The notes: generated from the letters alone by a model not told the origin. A DNA stretch of 42,376 bases from Bacteroidales bacterium (GCA_900766825.1 CAAFWU010000059.1:1-42376); one strand, 5' to 3'; shown: positions 8,654 to 17,963, counted from the first letter of the stretch. Made by a program: numbers and translations.

Positions 8654-9267
8654 AAAATATCCTGTCTTCATTCTTTCAGGGTCTGCTCTATTTGGTGCCC
8701 ATTGCGGTCACCATCTACGTCCTGGTCTTTGTGGCTCGCTTTGCCGACTCGCTTTTTGCGGGCATACCCTTGGTGAACAAGATTCCTGGCATGGGGCTCA
8801 TCATCACTCTGGTTGTCATTACCTTGGCGGGCTATTTGGGGTCACGGTTTCTCACCACTCCTGTGGTTTCGCTCTTCAACCGCACCTTGGATCGCGTGCC
8901 CTTTATCAAGCTCATCTACACATCGGTGCGCGACCTTATGAAGGCCTTTGTGGGCGAGAAACGCAAGTTCGACAAGCCAGCCATTGTATGCATGGACGCT
9001 CAAGGCATCAACCATCGCCTCGGCTTTGTGACCAAAGAGAGCATGAACGACCTCGGTCTCGATGGCATGGTGGCTGTCTACTGCCCTTACCCCTACAGTG
9101 TCATGGGCGACCTCATTGTGGTTCCAGCCAAGCAGGTGCGCTTGCTCCACGGGGTCAATGCCGTTGAACTAATGAAGATGGTGGTCTCGGGTGGAGTAAC
9201 CGAAACGCAATCGGCTGCCGACAACAATTCTAAAAATAAGAACGAGTCAGCTTCTGCACAGCAATAG
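8650..9267 (+). CDS. DUF502 family membrane protein
   Basis: A 205-residue protein of the DUF502 family (recognised from the N-terminal GLLYLVPIAVTIYVL, GLIITLVVITLAGYLGS and the VPFIKLIYTSVRDLMKAF block). It has two membrane helices (about 8-30 and 46-68) followed by a soluble domain, and a polar Asn/Lys/Ser tail. The biochemical role is not known. Its ATG overlaps the rodA stop by 4 nt (ATGA), so it is likely translated with rodA, and it ends the cell-shape block just before a strong terminator. A role in envelope growth is inference from position only. Confidence 0.88.
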   Translation: MKNILSSFFQGLLYLVPIAVTIYVLVFVARFADSLFAGIPLVNKIPGMGLIITLVVITLAGYLGSRFLTTPVVSLFNRTLDRVPFIKLIYTSVRDLMKAFVGEKRKFDKPAIVCMDAQGINHRLGFVTKESMNDLGLDGMVAVYCPYPYSVMGDLIVVPAKQVRLLHGVNAVELMKMVVSGGVTETQSAADNNSKNKNESASAQQ

Positions 9268-9280
9268 GCAGAATAACAAC

Positions 9281-9335
9281 AACCGCCGCAGGTCCCGACA
9301 GCTAAGCCTGTCTAACCTGCGGCGGTTTATCTTTT
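9281..9335 (+). terminator. Terminator ending the mre/rod block
   Basis: A 13-bp perfect stem AACCGCCGCAGGT (9281-9293) / ACCTGCGGCGGTT (9315-9327) enclosing a second 5-bp stem (9297-9301 / 9308-9312), followed by a T-rich stretch TTATCTTTTATT. It also lies beyond the 3' end of the convergent flavoprotein gene. Confidence 0.88.
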
Positions 9336-9390
9336 ATTCAACGCCCTATGAACCAATAGGGTAGGGGAGAGGGCGGTGTGCTAACTCTTC

Positions 9391-9924
9391 CTAAAACTTC
9401 TTACCCAACTCGTAGGCCTGCATAGGGTACTCAGTCTTCATGAGGGCCACGCGATCTTCGCATCCTTTGGCGGCAATCACACCCATGTTCACCCACTGCA
9501 TATATTTGGTCAAGGCGTTGAAGAAGGCTGTGGGCACATCGGCCGAATCTCCGCTCTCGTCGCCCATGGCAATGAGCATGGCGGCCTTGCGGCATCCCTT
9601 CAGGTGCTCGTTGTAGGCATAGAGGCGGTCGATGACGGCTTTCAACTTGGCCGACACATTAAAGTAGTAGACGGGGGATGCGAAAACTATGGCGTCGCAG
9701 TCCAATATATGTTCGTAGAGAGGACCCATATCATCGTGGAATGTGCAGCCCTCCTGCTTGTTGGTGCATGTGTCGCATCCCAAACAGGCGTGGATGCGCT
9801 TGCCGCTGGCGTCGAAACGCCATACTTCATGTCCCGCCTCTGTGGCGCCCTTTATGAAGGCTCCAGCCAATGTGTTCGATGTGCCACGTGTGTGCGCACT
9901 GCTGGTAATTACTACTATTTTCAT
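9391..9924 (-). CDS. NADPH-dependent FMN reductase-like flavoprotein (flavodoxin fold)
   Basis: The 177-residue protein starts MKIVVITSSAHTRGTSNTLA, the FMN-phosphate-binding pattern of the NADPH-dependent FMN reductase and iron-sulfur flavoprotein superfamily (SxxxxGxSN). It also has ASPVYYFNVSAKLKAVIDR, the typical second FMN-contacting segment. Four cysteines at 47, 50, 53 and 60 (CLGCDTC plus one) match the compact cysteine motif of the iron-sulfur flavoprotein branch, so a small redox centre is possible. Substrate and electron donor cannot be told from sequence. It stands alone on the - strand, convergent with the rod block. A TATCTTAG sequence at 9966-9959 (one mismatch to TAnnTTTG) is a possible -7 box. 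Confidence 0.88.
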   Translation of the reverse strand: MKIVVITSSAHTRGTSNTLAGAFIKGATEAGHEVWRFDASGKRIHACLGCDTCTNKQEGCTFHDDMGPLYEHILDCDAIVFASPVYYFNVSAKLKAVIDRLYAYNEHLKGCRKAAMLIAMGDESGDSADVPTAFFNALTKYMQWVNMGVIAAKGCEDRVALMKTEYPMQAYELGKKF

Positions 9925-10198
9925 TGTTGTGTTGTTTTCTCTTTAGGTTTCCTTTTCGCTAAGATACGAATTTTTACATAATATTATCATCCACTCACTC
10001 CCCCATTTAGCATAGCCTGTTCTCTATTTCGCTTTCTCTGTTCCTTTTATCGCTTAAGGTCTTCGCCTCATCCCTTTCGCCGCTCCATAACTTGCCACAC
10101 GCCCCTGCCATAACCCCTCTTTATTGCGTATATTTGTGATGTTGGACCACCACACCCCCTTTTCCATAGTTCATTTGGTGAGTCCCACCCCACACACA

Positions 10199-11500
10199 AT
10201 GTTCTCTATGTCTCAAGCCCCATCGTTCCACCCCATAATATCCGTCACAGGCCTTGGCTATGTAGGCCTCCCCTTGGCTCTGGCCTTCGCCCGCCACCAT
10301 ACCGTGATTGCCTACGACCATGCCCCCGACCGTGTGGCCATGTTGCAGAACCATCAGGACCCCAGCCAGCAGATCCCGCCCGAGAGTTTCCGCAACCTCA
10401 ACATCCTCTTCACCTCCCATCCCGAGGATCTTGCCCAAGCCAATTTTCATATTGTTGCCACCCCCACCCCCATCAATGCCAACCGTGTGCCAGACATCAG
10501 CCTCCTCCATGAGGCCATGCGTACCATAGGCTCCATACTCAAAAAGGGCGACATAGTGGTCATAGAGAGCACCGTATACCCTGGCTGCTCCGAGGAGGAT
10601 TGCCTCCCCATCCTCGAGGCAACATCCCACCTCAAGTGCGACGTCGACTTCCATCTGGCCTATAGCCCAGAGCGCATCAACCCTGGCGACGATGTCCACA
10701 CTCTTGCCAACGTTCCCAAACTGGTGGCAGCCCGAACACTCGAGGCTCTCGACGTTGTGGCACAGACCTACGCCTCGGTGGTGCAAGCCGGCATCCATAG
10801 GGCTCCATCTATCAAGGTGGCCGAAGCTGCCAAAATTTTAGAGAACACCCAGAGGGACATCAACATAGCCCTCATGAACGAGTGCTCTCTCATCTTCAGC
10901 CGCATGGGCATTAGCACCCTTCAGGTCATCGAAGCCGCCAAGACCAAATGGAACTTCATGCCCTTTCACCCCGGCCTCGTAGGGGGACATTGTATTGGCG
11001 TGGACCCCTACTATCTGGACTTTAAGGCCCGCCAGCTCGGCTATCATACGCAGGTCATCAGCCAAGGCCGTTTTGTGAACGAGGCCATGGGGCGCCATGT
11101 GGCCAAGCAGACCGTCAAACGCCTCTTGCTCACTAATATACCCAGCATCAAGCAGGCACGCGTTCTGGTCATGGGGCTCACCTATAAGGCCAATGTGGCC
11201 GACGTCCGCAGCAGCCGCTCGGTGGACATCATCGACGAGCTTCGCTCATTTTCCGTGGCCGACATCGATGTGGTGGACCCCTTGGCAAGCAAAAGAGACG
11301 CTCTGGCTCTCTATGGCTTTGCCCCAGCCGACCAGCCCTCGGGCATCTACGACGCCATCATTGTGGCCACGGCCCACGACTGTTTTGTGAGTCTCGGTCA
11401 AGACTTTTTCAACCGTCACCTGCGTCCCCATGGCGTTCTCTCCGATGTCTATGGCATCTTCGACCATCGCATCTCGGGGTTCGACTATTGGAGCCTTTGA
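10199..11500 (+). CDS. UDP-N-acetyl-hexosamine 6-dehydrogenase (TviB/WbpO-type nucleotide-sugar dehydrogenase)
   Basis: This family oxidises C6 of a UDP-sugar twice with NAD+ to give the uronic acid used in capsule or O-antigen synthesis. Seen in the sequence: the NAD-binding G18-LGYVGLP motif, ESTVYPGC, SPERINPGD, the central helix KVAEAAKILENTQRDINIALMNE, and the catalytic Cys265 in GGHCIGVDPYY, then the C-terminal UDP-binding domain. The NPGDDVHTLANVPKLV and ENTQRD sequences resemble the TviB/WbpO (UDP-GlcNAc or UDP-GalNAc) branch more than UDP-glucose dehydrogenases; exact substrate is inference. The frame is open upstream to a TTG at 10124, but the Rossmann fold normally begins within some 20 residues of the start, so ATG 10199 (or 10208) is preferred. 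No other polysaccharide gene is adjacent. 9925-10198 shows no other gene. Confidence 0.9.
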   Translation: MFSMSQAPSFHPIISVTGLGYVGLPLALAFARHHTVIAYDHAPDRVAMLQNHQDPSQQIPPESFRNLNILFTSHPEDLAQANFHIVATPTPINANRVPDISLLHEAMRTIGSILKKGDIVVIESTVYPGCSEEDCLPILEATSHLKCDVDFHLAYSPERINPGDDVHTLANVPKLVAARTLEALDVVAQTYASVVQAGIHRAPSIKVAEAAKILENTQRDINIALMNECSLIFSRMGISTLQVIEAAKTKWNFMPFHPGLVGGHCIGVDPYYLDFKARQLGYHTQVISQGRFVNEAMGRHVAKQTVKRLLLTNIPSIKQARVLVMGLTYKANVADVRSSRSVDIIDELRSFSVADIDVVDPLASKRDALALYGFAPADQPSGIYDAIIVATAHDCFVSLGQDFFNRHLRPHGVLSDVYGIFDHRISGFDYWSL

Positions 11501-11673
11501 GGTCGCTGGTCTTTTATCATCGGCACTGTATTTAACCTCCTCCTCCCTCCTCCATTATGTACCATTTGTTTTTTTCTTTTTACCATTTGGCTATCTTGTA
11601 GGCGTTGTGGCTTTAAAAATTATTAAATAACCTCTGTTTGTGTCTGTTTGAATGTTAAAATGATAAAATAATA

Positions 11674-11681
11674 CCCCCCCC
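11674..11681 (+). repeat. C8 homopolymer upstream of the susC promoter
   Basis: A run of eight C at 11674-11681 in otherwise AT-rich sequence, 37 nt before the TAACTTTG box. Its position just upstream of the expected -33 region makes length changes potentially relevant to expression (inference). Apart from this tract and the promoter, 11501-11791 shows no gene. Confidence 0.6.
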
Positions 11682-11718
11682 TGTTAAAATAGTATTACAA
11701 TTCTATTTTTACAACCTT

Positions 11719-11726
11719 TAACTTTG
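11719..11726 (+). promoter_or_regulatory. Promoter -7 box for the susCD locus
   Basis: TAACTTTG matches TAnnTTTG exactly and sits in AT-rich intergenic DNA, giving a leader of about 60 nt before the susC ATG. A clear -33 TTTG at the correct spacing was not found. An identical TAACTTTGC occurs at 41979. Confidence 0.6.
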
Positions 11727-11791
11727 CTTTCGTACTCAAACACATGTAGCTACGCATTGAGTCGAGTTTATAAAAGAAATTCTTATCACCT

Positions 11792-14700
11792 ATGCGAATG
11801 AAAGCAAAGAACGCTTTGTGGGGATACTGTGCCCCATCGTTGCGTACTGCGCTCACTGCGGCAACCTTTTTGTTTGCTGGCACCTTAGCCTTGGCTCAGG
11901 ACCAGAACATCAAGGGTCGCGTGGTTGACAGCGCAGGTCAGCCAATTCCAGGCGTCAATGTCATTGTCGAGGGTACCACCGTTGGCACCACTACCGATTT
12001 CGACGGCAACTATTCTCTCTCGGCTCCCGCAGGGGCCAGCATCCTATTCAGTTTCGTTGGCTTCGATGATGCCAAACAGACCATAGCTCAGGGTCAGTCT
12101 CAGTACGATATCACCCTCTCCGAGTCCTTCTCCGACCTCGACGAAGTGGTGGTTGTGGGCTATGGTGTTCAGAAAAAGAAACTCGTCACTGGTGCCACCG
12201 TGCAGGTTAGTGGCGACAACATTGCTCGCCTCAACACCACCAGTGCCCTCGGTGCTCTCCAAAGTCAGACACCAGGTGTTGCCATCACACAGAGCACAGG
12301 TCAGGCTGGCGACGGCTTCAAGGTGAACATCCGTGGTGTGGGCACTGTGGGCAACTCTTCGCCCCTCTACGTTATCGACGGTGTGGCTGGCGGCGACATC
12401 AACAGCCTCAACCCTTCCGACATTGAGAGTGTGGACGTGCTCAAAGATGCTGCCTCGGCCGCAATCTATGGTGCGCGCGCTGCCAACGGCGTTATCCTCA
12501 TCACCACCAAGCAGGGCAAGGCTGGCAAAATGTCTGTCTCCTACGATGGCTATGTGGGTGCCCAGTACCTCTACAAGAAACCCGACGTCCTCAACGCTCA
12601 GGAGTACATCTATGCTCGCAACCTCATGGAGTTCAATGGTGGCAACGCTGCCCCCGACTGGGAGAATGTGTTGCCTGCCGACCTCTACGCCAAAGTAATA
12701 AGTGGCGAATGGGAGGGCACCGATTGGGTCGACGAGAGCTATCATGAGGGTGCTGCCACTCAGAACCATGCCCTCAACATCACGGGCGGCAACGAGGCCA
12801 GCAAATTCTCTATGGGTGTGGCCTACACTCGTCAGGATGGTATCTTCGGCGGTGACCGCCAGAGCCAGTACGACCGCTTCACCGCTCGCCTCAATAGCGA
12901 CCACGTTATCTATAAGAGCAAGAAGGACGACCGCGATGCCATTGTGATTGGAGAGAACCTCACCTTCAACCGCATAAATAGCAACGGCATAGCCCTCGGC
13001 AACATGTATTGGAACAACATGCACGACCTGCTCGTGGGCAACCCCCTTCTGCCCGTTCGCGACGAGGAGGGCAACTATTATACCAACGCCCAGATGACTG
13101 CCGATGGGTGGACCCTTGGTGCCGCTGCCAACCCAATGGCTTTGGCCTCAATGACCAGCATGGGTCTCAAGGAGAGCAAGAGCTGGAACCTCAACATGAG
13201 TGCCTACCTCCAAATCAAACCCTTCAAAGACCTCACTCTCAAGAGTATGTTCGCCTACAAGGTGGGCGCCTCTACTTATCGTGACATGACCATGGTGCAC
13301 GCCATTGCTGCCGACGTGGCTTCAATGGATGGGTGCAAACAACAGATGTCATCCTGGAGCAGCATTGCTTGGGAAAACACCATTGCCTACGCCAAGCAAC
13401 TTGGCGACCATGCCTTCGATGTGGTCATTGGCAACAGCATTGAGCAGAGCCGCTATGGCATGAACCTCGAGGCCACAAGCAAAAACAACCTCTTTGGCTC
13501 CGACTGGGACCGCGCCTATGTTGGCAACACAAAACCCACTTCGCTCGATCAGGTTACCATCGATGGCTCGCCTGCCGACGATAGCTCACTGGCCTCCTTC
13601 TTCGGCCGCGCAAGCTACAACTTTCGCGAGACCTACATGGCTCAGGTTACCGTGCGTGCCGACGGTAGCAGCAACTTTGCCGCTGGCGACCGCTGGGGCG
13701 TTTTCCCCTCGGCATCCATTGGTTGGGTTGTGAGCAACGAGGGCTTTATGGACGGCGCCAAGGCAGCCATGGACTTCCTTAAAATCCGCGCCTCTTGGGG
13801 TCAGAATGGTAACTGCTCCATCGACAACTTCCAGTACCTCACCACATTCTCTTTTGCCGACTCCGACTCCTACTACTTTGGCGAGAACAACCACTCGTCG
13901 GCAACCACTGGTGGCTATGCCGACGTGCTCAAGAACCCCGACGTAACCTGGGAGACCTCCGAGCAGCTCAACATCGGTCTCGATGCCCGATTCCTCGAGA
14001 GCCGACTCAGCCTCACCTTCGATTGGTACAAGAAGACCACCAAGGACTGGCTCCTGCAAGCTCCTATCCTCTCGGTCTACGGTCTCTCGGCACCCTACGT
14101 CAATGGTGGCGATGTTGAGAACAAGGGTCTTGAGATTGGCCTCGGATGGAACGACCGCCGCGGCGACTGGAGCTATGGCGTTAACGTAAACCTGGCCACC
14201 AACAAGAACGAGGTGACCAAGATTGCCAATGCCGAGGGCATTATTCACGGTCCCTCCAGCGTGCTGCATCAGCAAGAGGGCGAGGTCTTCCGTGCTCAGG
14301 TGGGTGAACCCATTGGTTTCTTCTATGGTCTCAGCACCGAGGGCGTTTTCCAAAACCAAGCTCAGATTGACCAGTGGCAAGCCACACACACCGATAAGCT
14401 CCATGGCACCCTCCGTCCTGGCGACCTTATCTATGTGGACCACAACGGCGATGGCGTAATAGACCAAAGCGACAAGCATAACATTGGCGATCCTAACCCC
14501 GACCTCAACCTCGGCATCTCGCTCAACGTCTCTTGGCGTGGTTGGGACCTCTCCGCAACTGGTGCTGGTGCCTTCGGTCAGCAGGTGCTCCGCGTATTCC
14601 ACAAGGGCGAGGACGTTACTGTTAACCTCAACAAGAAACTCCTCTACGGCTCTTGGAAGGGCGAGGGCACAAGCAACTTCCTCCCTCGTCTGGACAATAT

Positions 14701-15007
14701 GAACACTGTCAACTGGCAGACCATGAGCGACATATGGCTCGAGGATGCCGACTACTTCAAGATCCAGAACATTACCCTCGGCTACGACTTCACTCACCTC
14801 TGGAAGTCCAACTGCCCATTCTCGCAACTACGTCTCTACGTCTCGGGTCAGAACCTGGCCACCTTTACCGACTACAGCGGCATGGATCCTGAAATCGGCT
14901 CCGACGGCGGCACTGGCGACGATGGCTACTCTTGGGCCAAGGGCATCGACAACGGTTTCTATCCCGCTGCCCGTACCTATCTTGTTGGTCTTAACCTCAA
15001 ATTCTAA
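11792..15007 (+). CDS. SusC/RagA-family TonB-linked outer-membrane transporter
   Basis: A TonB-dependent channel that imports a ligand captured with its SusD partner. The 1071-residue protein has a signal peptide (cleavage likely after ALA at about 35), a carboxypeptidase-regulatory-like domain (about 39-115, IKGRVVDSAGQPIPGVNV), the SusC signature with TonB-box-like DLDEVVVVGYG (about 116-126), a plug domain with IRGVGT, YVIDGVAGGDI and SVDVLKDAASAAIYGARAANG, and a long beta-barrel ending in a terminal Phe (VGLNLKF) as outer-membrane barrels do. ATG 11792 or 11798 are both possible; the first is used. susD starts 9 bp after its stop. The ligand cannot be predicted: no glycoside hydrolase, protease or dedicated regulator lies next to it. 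Confidence 0.96.
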   Translation: MRMKAKNALWGYCAPSLRTALTAATFLFAGTLALAQDQNIKGRVVDSAGQPIPGVNVIVEGTTVGTTTDFDGNYSLSAPAGASILFSFVGFDDAKQTIAQGQSQYDITLSESFSDLDEVVVVGYGVQKKKLVTGATVQVSGDNIARLNTTSALGALQSQTPGVAITQSTGQAGDGFKVNIRGVGTVGNSSPLYVIDGVAGGDINSLNPSDIESVDVLKDAASAAIYGARAANGVILITTKQGKAGKMSVSYDGYVGAQYLYKKPDVLNAQEYIYARNLMEFNGGNAAPDWENVLPADLYAKVISGEWEGTDWVDESYHEGAATQNHALNITGGNEASKFSMGVAYTRQDGIFGGDRQSQYDRFTARLNSDHVIYKSKKDDRDAIVIGENLTFNRINSNGIALGNMYWNNMHDLLVGNPLLPVRDEEGNYYTNAQMTADGWTLGAAANPMALASMTSMGLKESKSWNLNMSAYLQIKPFKDLTLKSMFAYKVGASTYRDMTMVHAIAADVASMDGCKQQMSSWSSIAWENTIAYAKQLGDHAFDVVIGNSIEQSRYGMNLEATSKNNLFGSDWDRAYVGNTKPTSLDQVTIDGSPADDSSLASFFGRASYNFRETYMAQVTVRADGSSNFAAGDRWGVFPSASIGWVVSNEGFMDGAKAAMDFLKIRASWGQNGNCSIDNFQYLTTFSFADSDSYYFGENNHSSATTGGYADVLKNPDVTWETSEQLNIGLDARFLESRLSLTFDWYKKTTKDWLLQAPILSVYGLSAPYVNGGDVENKGLEIGLGWNDRRGDWSYGVNVNLATNKNEVTKIANAEGIIHGPSSVLHQQEGEVFRAQVGEPIGFFYGLSTEGVFQNQAQIDQWQATHTDKLHGTLRPGDLIYVDHNGDGVIDQSDKHNIGDPNPDLNLGISLNVSWRGWDLSATGAGAFGQQVLRVFHKGEDVTVNLNKKLLYGSWKGEGTSNFLPRLDNMNTVNWQTMSDIWLEDADYFKIQNITLGYDFTHLWKSNCPFSQLRLYVSGQNLATFTDYSGMDPEIGSDGGTGDDGYSWAKGIDNGFYPAARTYLVGLNLKF

Positions 15008-15016
15008 TTCTTGACC

Positions 15017-16840
15017 ATGAAAAGTGCATTTTACATCATCGGCGGTGCCGTGGCTGCATTCACCATGGCCAGCTGCGAAGATTTTCTCGACTCCGAAAAC
15101 TACACCGGCAAAGACTCTTCTAACTACCCCGTTACCGAAACCGACGTGGAACAAATGGTGGCCGCTGTCTACAACTCCTCTTTCTATCAGCAGTTTGCGG
15201 CCAACGACCCCTCACAATACATAACCTACGCCAATCTGGCTTCCGACGATATGTTCGGCGGTGGCGGTTCCAACGACTCGCGTATGCAGGCCTTGGACCA
15301 CATGCTCACAGCCGACGTAAAGGACATGGCTCAGCTCTGGGCCGCTGGCTACGAGGCCATTGCTCGTGCCAATGCTGCCCTCACGGCCGTAGACAATATT
15401 GCGGACGAGGATAAGCGCAACCAAACCAAGGGTGAGCTCCTTACCCTCCGCGCACTCAACTACTTCGACCTCGTCAAGTGCTTCGGCAACATCCCCTATG
15501 TTGAGCGTGCTCCCGAGAGCGTAGCCGAAGCTCAGACAAGTCCCCAACAGGTGGAGCCCGATGTCATCTATCGTCGAATTGCTGCCGACCTCTACGAGGC
15601 CATGCAGATTATGCCAGCCTATGCCTATGGCAGCGGCGATCTGGTCTACGGTCACGTAACCCGTTGGGCTGCCGAGTCCCTCTTGGCCCGCGTATTCCTC
15701 TTCTACACAGGCTTCTACCAGAAGACCGACCTGCCCACTGCCGATGGCTGCGAAGTGGCTGCCGTTACCAAAGATATGGTGGTTAAAGCCCTCGAGGACG
15801 TCATCAACAACTCGGGTCACGAGCTGCTCCCCGACTTCCGCTCCCTCTGGGCCTACAGCAACTCCTGTACCTACAAGGTGACCTCGCAGTATATGGGTAA
15901 ACGCAACTTTGTTGCAGCCGATGCCAACGGCAACACCCCAGCCTATCACGAGGGCGACGCCGAAACCATCTTGGCCATCAACTACATGTACCTCTCCGAG
16001 TGGAAAGACATCCTCTACTGCACCAATCAGCATGCCCTCTTCTATGGCGTGCGCATCGATGGCGCTTCTACTTCGGACCCCGCGTTCCACGTTGTGGGCG
16101 ACGATGGCACCTTCAATGCCAACACCGTCTTCCCTCTGGGCACTGGCTGGGGCATGGGTCCTGTGGCCTCCAATTTCTATCAGGATTGGGTGAGCAACGA
16201 ACCCAACGACACCATTCGTCGCGATGGCTCCATCTACAACCTCAACCTTGCTGGCTACGACCTCAGCAAGTGCGACAGCTGGTTGGAAGCCACGGGCTAT
16301 CATAACATGAAACTCTGCGCCATCCGCTCGGGTGCCCAAGGCCCAAGCGAGGGTAACTACCTCAGCTACTGCGCCGAAGAGAATGGTGCTGGCGACAAGG
16401 GTCACTACCAGTCTTCGCACTATCAGCGCACAATTCTCATCCGCTTTGCCGATGTGCTGCTCATGCACTCCGAGCTCACCCAGACCGCCGATGGCCTCAA
16501 CAAAGTGCGCACTCGTGCACTGCTGCCCGAGGTGGCCTACAGCGACCAAGCTCTGCGAAACGAGCGCCGTTGGGAACTTGCCTTCGAGGGCCTGCGCTGG
16601 GACGATATCCGCCGTTGGCACATTGCACCCGATGCCCTTAGCAAGCAGCTTGGTGCAACCATTACCAACGCTGGTGAGGTTACTACCATGCGCGACCAAG
16701 GCGACGGCTATGTGGCTCGCTATAATAAGACTCAGGGCTTCTATAAGATTCCTCAGGAGCAAATTGACTTGGCTGGCGGTGCTTTGAAGCAAAACGCTGG
16801 TTGGGAAGGTACCGAGGGCTCTTATGCTCAGTGGAACTAG
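15017..16840 (+). CDS. SusD/RagB-family surface lipoprotein
   Basis: SusD proteins form the lid of the SusC channel and help bind the substrate outside the cell. The 607-residue product has a lipoprotein signal with lipobox MASC (Cys20) followed by EDFLDSENY, the usual SusD start. It contains the TPR-like helices of the family (for example AIARANAALTAVDNI, ELLTLRALNYFDLVKCFGNIP, ARVFLFYTGFYQK) and the C-terminal NKVRTRALL...RRWELAFEGLRWDDIRRW block that marks SusD/RagB. The frame is open to a TTG at 15011, but ATG 15017 gives a proper lipoprotein signal and is chosen. It lies 9 bp after susC and 21 bp before a third lipoprotein, consistent with one operon. Confidence 0.96.
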   Translation: MKSAFYIIGGAVAAFTMASCEDFLDSENYTGKDSSNYPVTETDVEQMVAAVYNSSFYQQFAANDPSQYITYANLASDDMFGGGGSNDSRMQALDHMLTADVKDMAQLWAAGYEAIARANAALTAVDNIADEDKRNQTKGELLTLRALNYFDLVKCFGNIPYVERAPESVAEAQTSPQQVEPDVIYRRIAADLYEAMQIMPAYAYGSGDLVYGHVTRWAAESLLARVFLFYTGFYQKTDLPTADGCEVAAVTKDMVVKALEDVINNSGHELLPDFRSLWAYSNSCTYKVTSQYMGKRNFVAADANGNTPAYHEGDAETILAINYMYLSEWKDILYCTNQHALFYGVRIDGASTSDPAFHVVGDDGTFNANTVFPLGTGWGMGPVASNFYQDWVSNEPNDTIRRDGSIYNLNLAGYDLSKCDSWLEATGYHNMKLCAIRSGAQGPSEGNYLSYCAEENGAGDKGHYQSSHYQRTILIRFADVLLMHSELTQTADGLNKVRTRALLPEVAYSDQALRNERRWELAFEGLRWDDIRRWHIAPDALSKQLGATITNAGEVTTMRDQGDGYVARYNKTQGFYKIPQEQIDLAGGALKQNAGWEGTEGSYAQWN

Positions 16841-16861
16841 ACTCTTTAATCTGAACCTATC

Positions 16862-17773
16862 ATGAGACCTTTATATCTTTCAGCCGCTCTGCTCGCCCTC
16901 ATGGCTGGTCTTGCTGCTTGCGACCCCACCGAGGACGATTACTCCGACAACTTCGCTGCCGTTGCAGTGGATCAAATTAAAGTGGATCTGCAGCAGGTCA
17001 CCGAAAATGGCAAGAAGGTTAACGGCGTGCACGTTAATGTTTCTTGCGCTGCGCCTATCCAGATCTCCAACGGTGTTAACACCTTCAACACCACCGATGC
17101 CACCATCACCCTCTTCAACGAGGGAGAAAACAAAGTGCTGGTGACTGCCATGAACCCCGACGGATCTACTGTTACCAAGGAGATCTCTGTTAATGTCGAG
17201 ACCATGTCCGACAACTACCCTGTGCTGCCTCAGTACAACCTCCTCACCAATGGCTCGCAGAAAAAATGGAAGTGGGCTACCAACGAGGACCCCATCTTTG
17301 GCACGCGCTGCTGGGGCAACTGGGGTTGGATGGACCCCAGCCTGCTCAATGGTGGCGGTTCGATCTGGTGGGGTGTGGACACTCCCGAGGACCTCACTGG
17401 TCAGCTCAACCACAGCATAAAGGGTGAGGCCACTGGCGAAGAGAGTGTTGACGCCTACATGGTCTTCTCGCTCATCGGCACCAAGATCGAAACCTACAAC
17501 GCCGACGGTAAGCTTATCCGCAGTGGCAAGTTTAACCTCGATAAGTGGAATAGCCCCAACATTTCCTACGAAGGTCTGCTGGTAACAACAGCCGAGAGCA
17601 TGCTCTTCCCCTTCCAAATAAACAAGGGTGGCTATGCTCCCACCGACTTCGACGTTGTTCGCCTCACTGAGACTGAAATGGTGCTCTGTGTTAGCGACCC
17701 CACTACCTACAACACGTCGAACAACAATGTGGATGGCGAGGGTACATTCTGGCGCTTCACCGCTGCCGAATAA
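16862..17773 (+). CDS. Lipoprotein of the SusCD locus, candidate surface ligand-binding protein
   Basis: The 303-residue protein has a lipoprotein signal (MRPLYLSAALLALMAGLAAC, lipidated Cys20) and an acidic stretch after the Cys (DPTEDDYSDN), a pattern associated with surface export of Bacteroidota lipoproteins. Residues about 30-115 look like an Ig/PKD-like beta-sandwich (TVTKEISVNVE). Residues about 125-300 form a second, Trp-rich domain (KKWKWATNEDPIFG, CWGNWGWMDPS, GGSIWWGVD, GTFWRFTAAE); clustered Trp residues would suit carbohydrate stacking. It fills the place SusE/SusF-type surface glycan-binding proteins take in such loci, but no family was firmly recognised. Glycan binding is inference; it could bind another ligand. 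It is likely co-transcribed with susCD. Confidence 0.75.
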   Translation: MRPLYLSAALLALMAGLAACDPTEDDYSDNFAAVAVDQIKVDLQQVTENGKKVNGVHVNVSCAAPIQISNGVNTFNTTDATITLFNEGENKVLVTAMNPDGSTVTKEISVNVETMSDNYPVLPQYNLLTNGSQKKWKWATNEDPIFGTRCWGNWGWMDPSLLNGGGSIWWGVDTPEDLTGQLNHSIKGEATGEESVDAYMVFSLIGTKIETYNADGKLIRSGKFNLDKWNSPNISYEGLLVTTAESMLFPFQINKGGYAPTDFDVVRLTETEMVLCVSDPTTYNTSNNNVDGEGTFWRFTAAE

Positions 17774-17822
17774 TCTGCTGTGAGCTAATTTTCACATACT
17801 TCGTTTGCTTTTCATAACGAGA

Positions 17823-17858
17823 GCCGTCGCTGCAAGGTAACGACCTTGTGGCGGCGGC
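17823..17858 (+). terminator. Hairpin closing the susCD locus
   Basis: A 16-bp stem GCCGTCGCTGCAAGGT (17823-17838) / 17843-17858, fully paired if three G-U pairs are allowed, with the 4-nt loop AACG. Only ATTGTTTA follows, a weak T-run, so termination may be partial. Confidence 0.7.
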
Positions 17859-17935
17859 ATTGTTTATGCGAGCTAAGTTTCCACACTCCTTATTATTACA
17901 ATTCATTCCCCCTCTTCATTTCACACCATAGTTTC

Positions 17936-17963
17936 TATTTTTGCATTTTTTACCCTATTTTTG
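17936..17963 (+). promoter_or_regulatory. Candidate promoter region for ribE
   Basis: Two exact TAnnTTTG matches, TATTTTTG at 17936-17943 and at 17956-17963, lie about 80-100 bp before the ribE ATG. The -33 element is not clear for either. No FMN-riboswitch-like structure was recognised between here and 18039. Confidence 0.4.

Noticed and set aside
15212..16792. 526-codon - strand frame over susD
   Set aside because: Antisense to a clear SusD; no recognisable domain.
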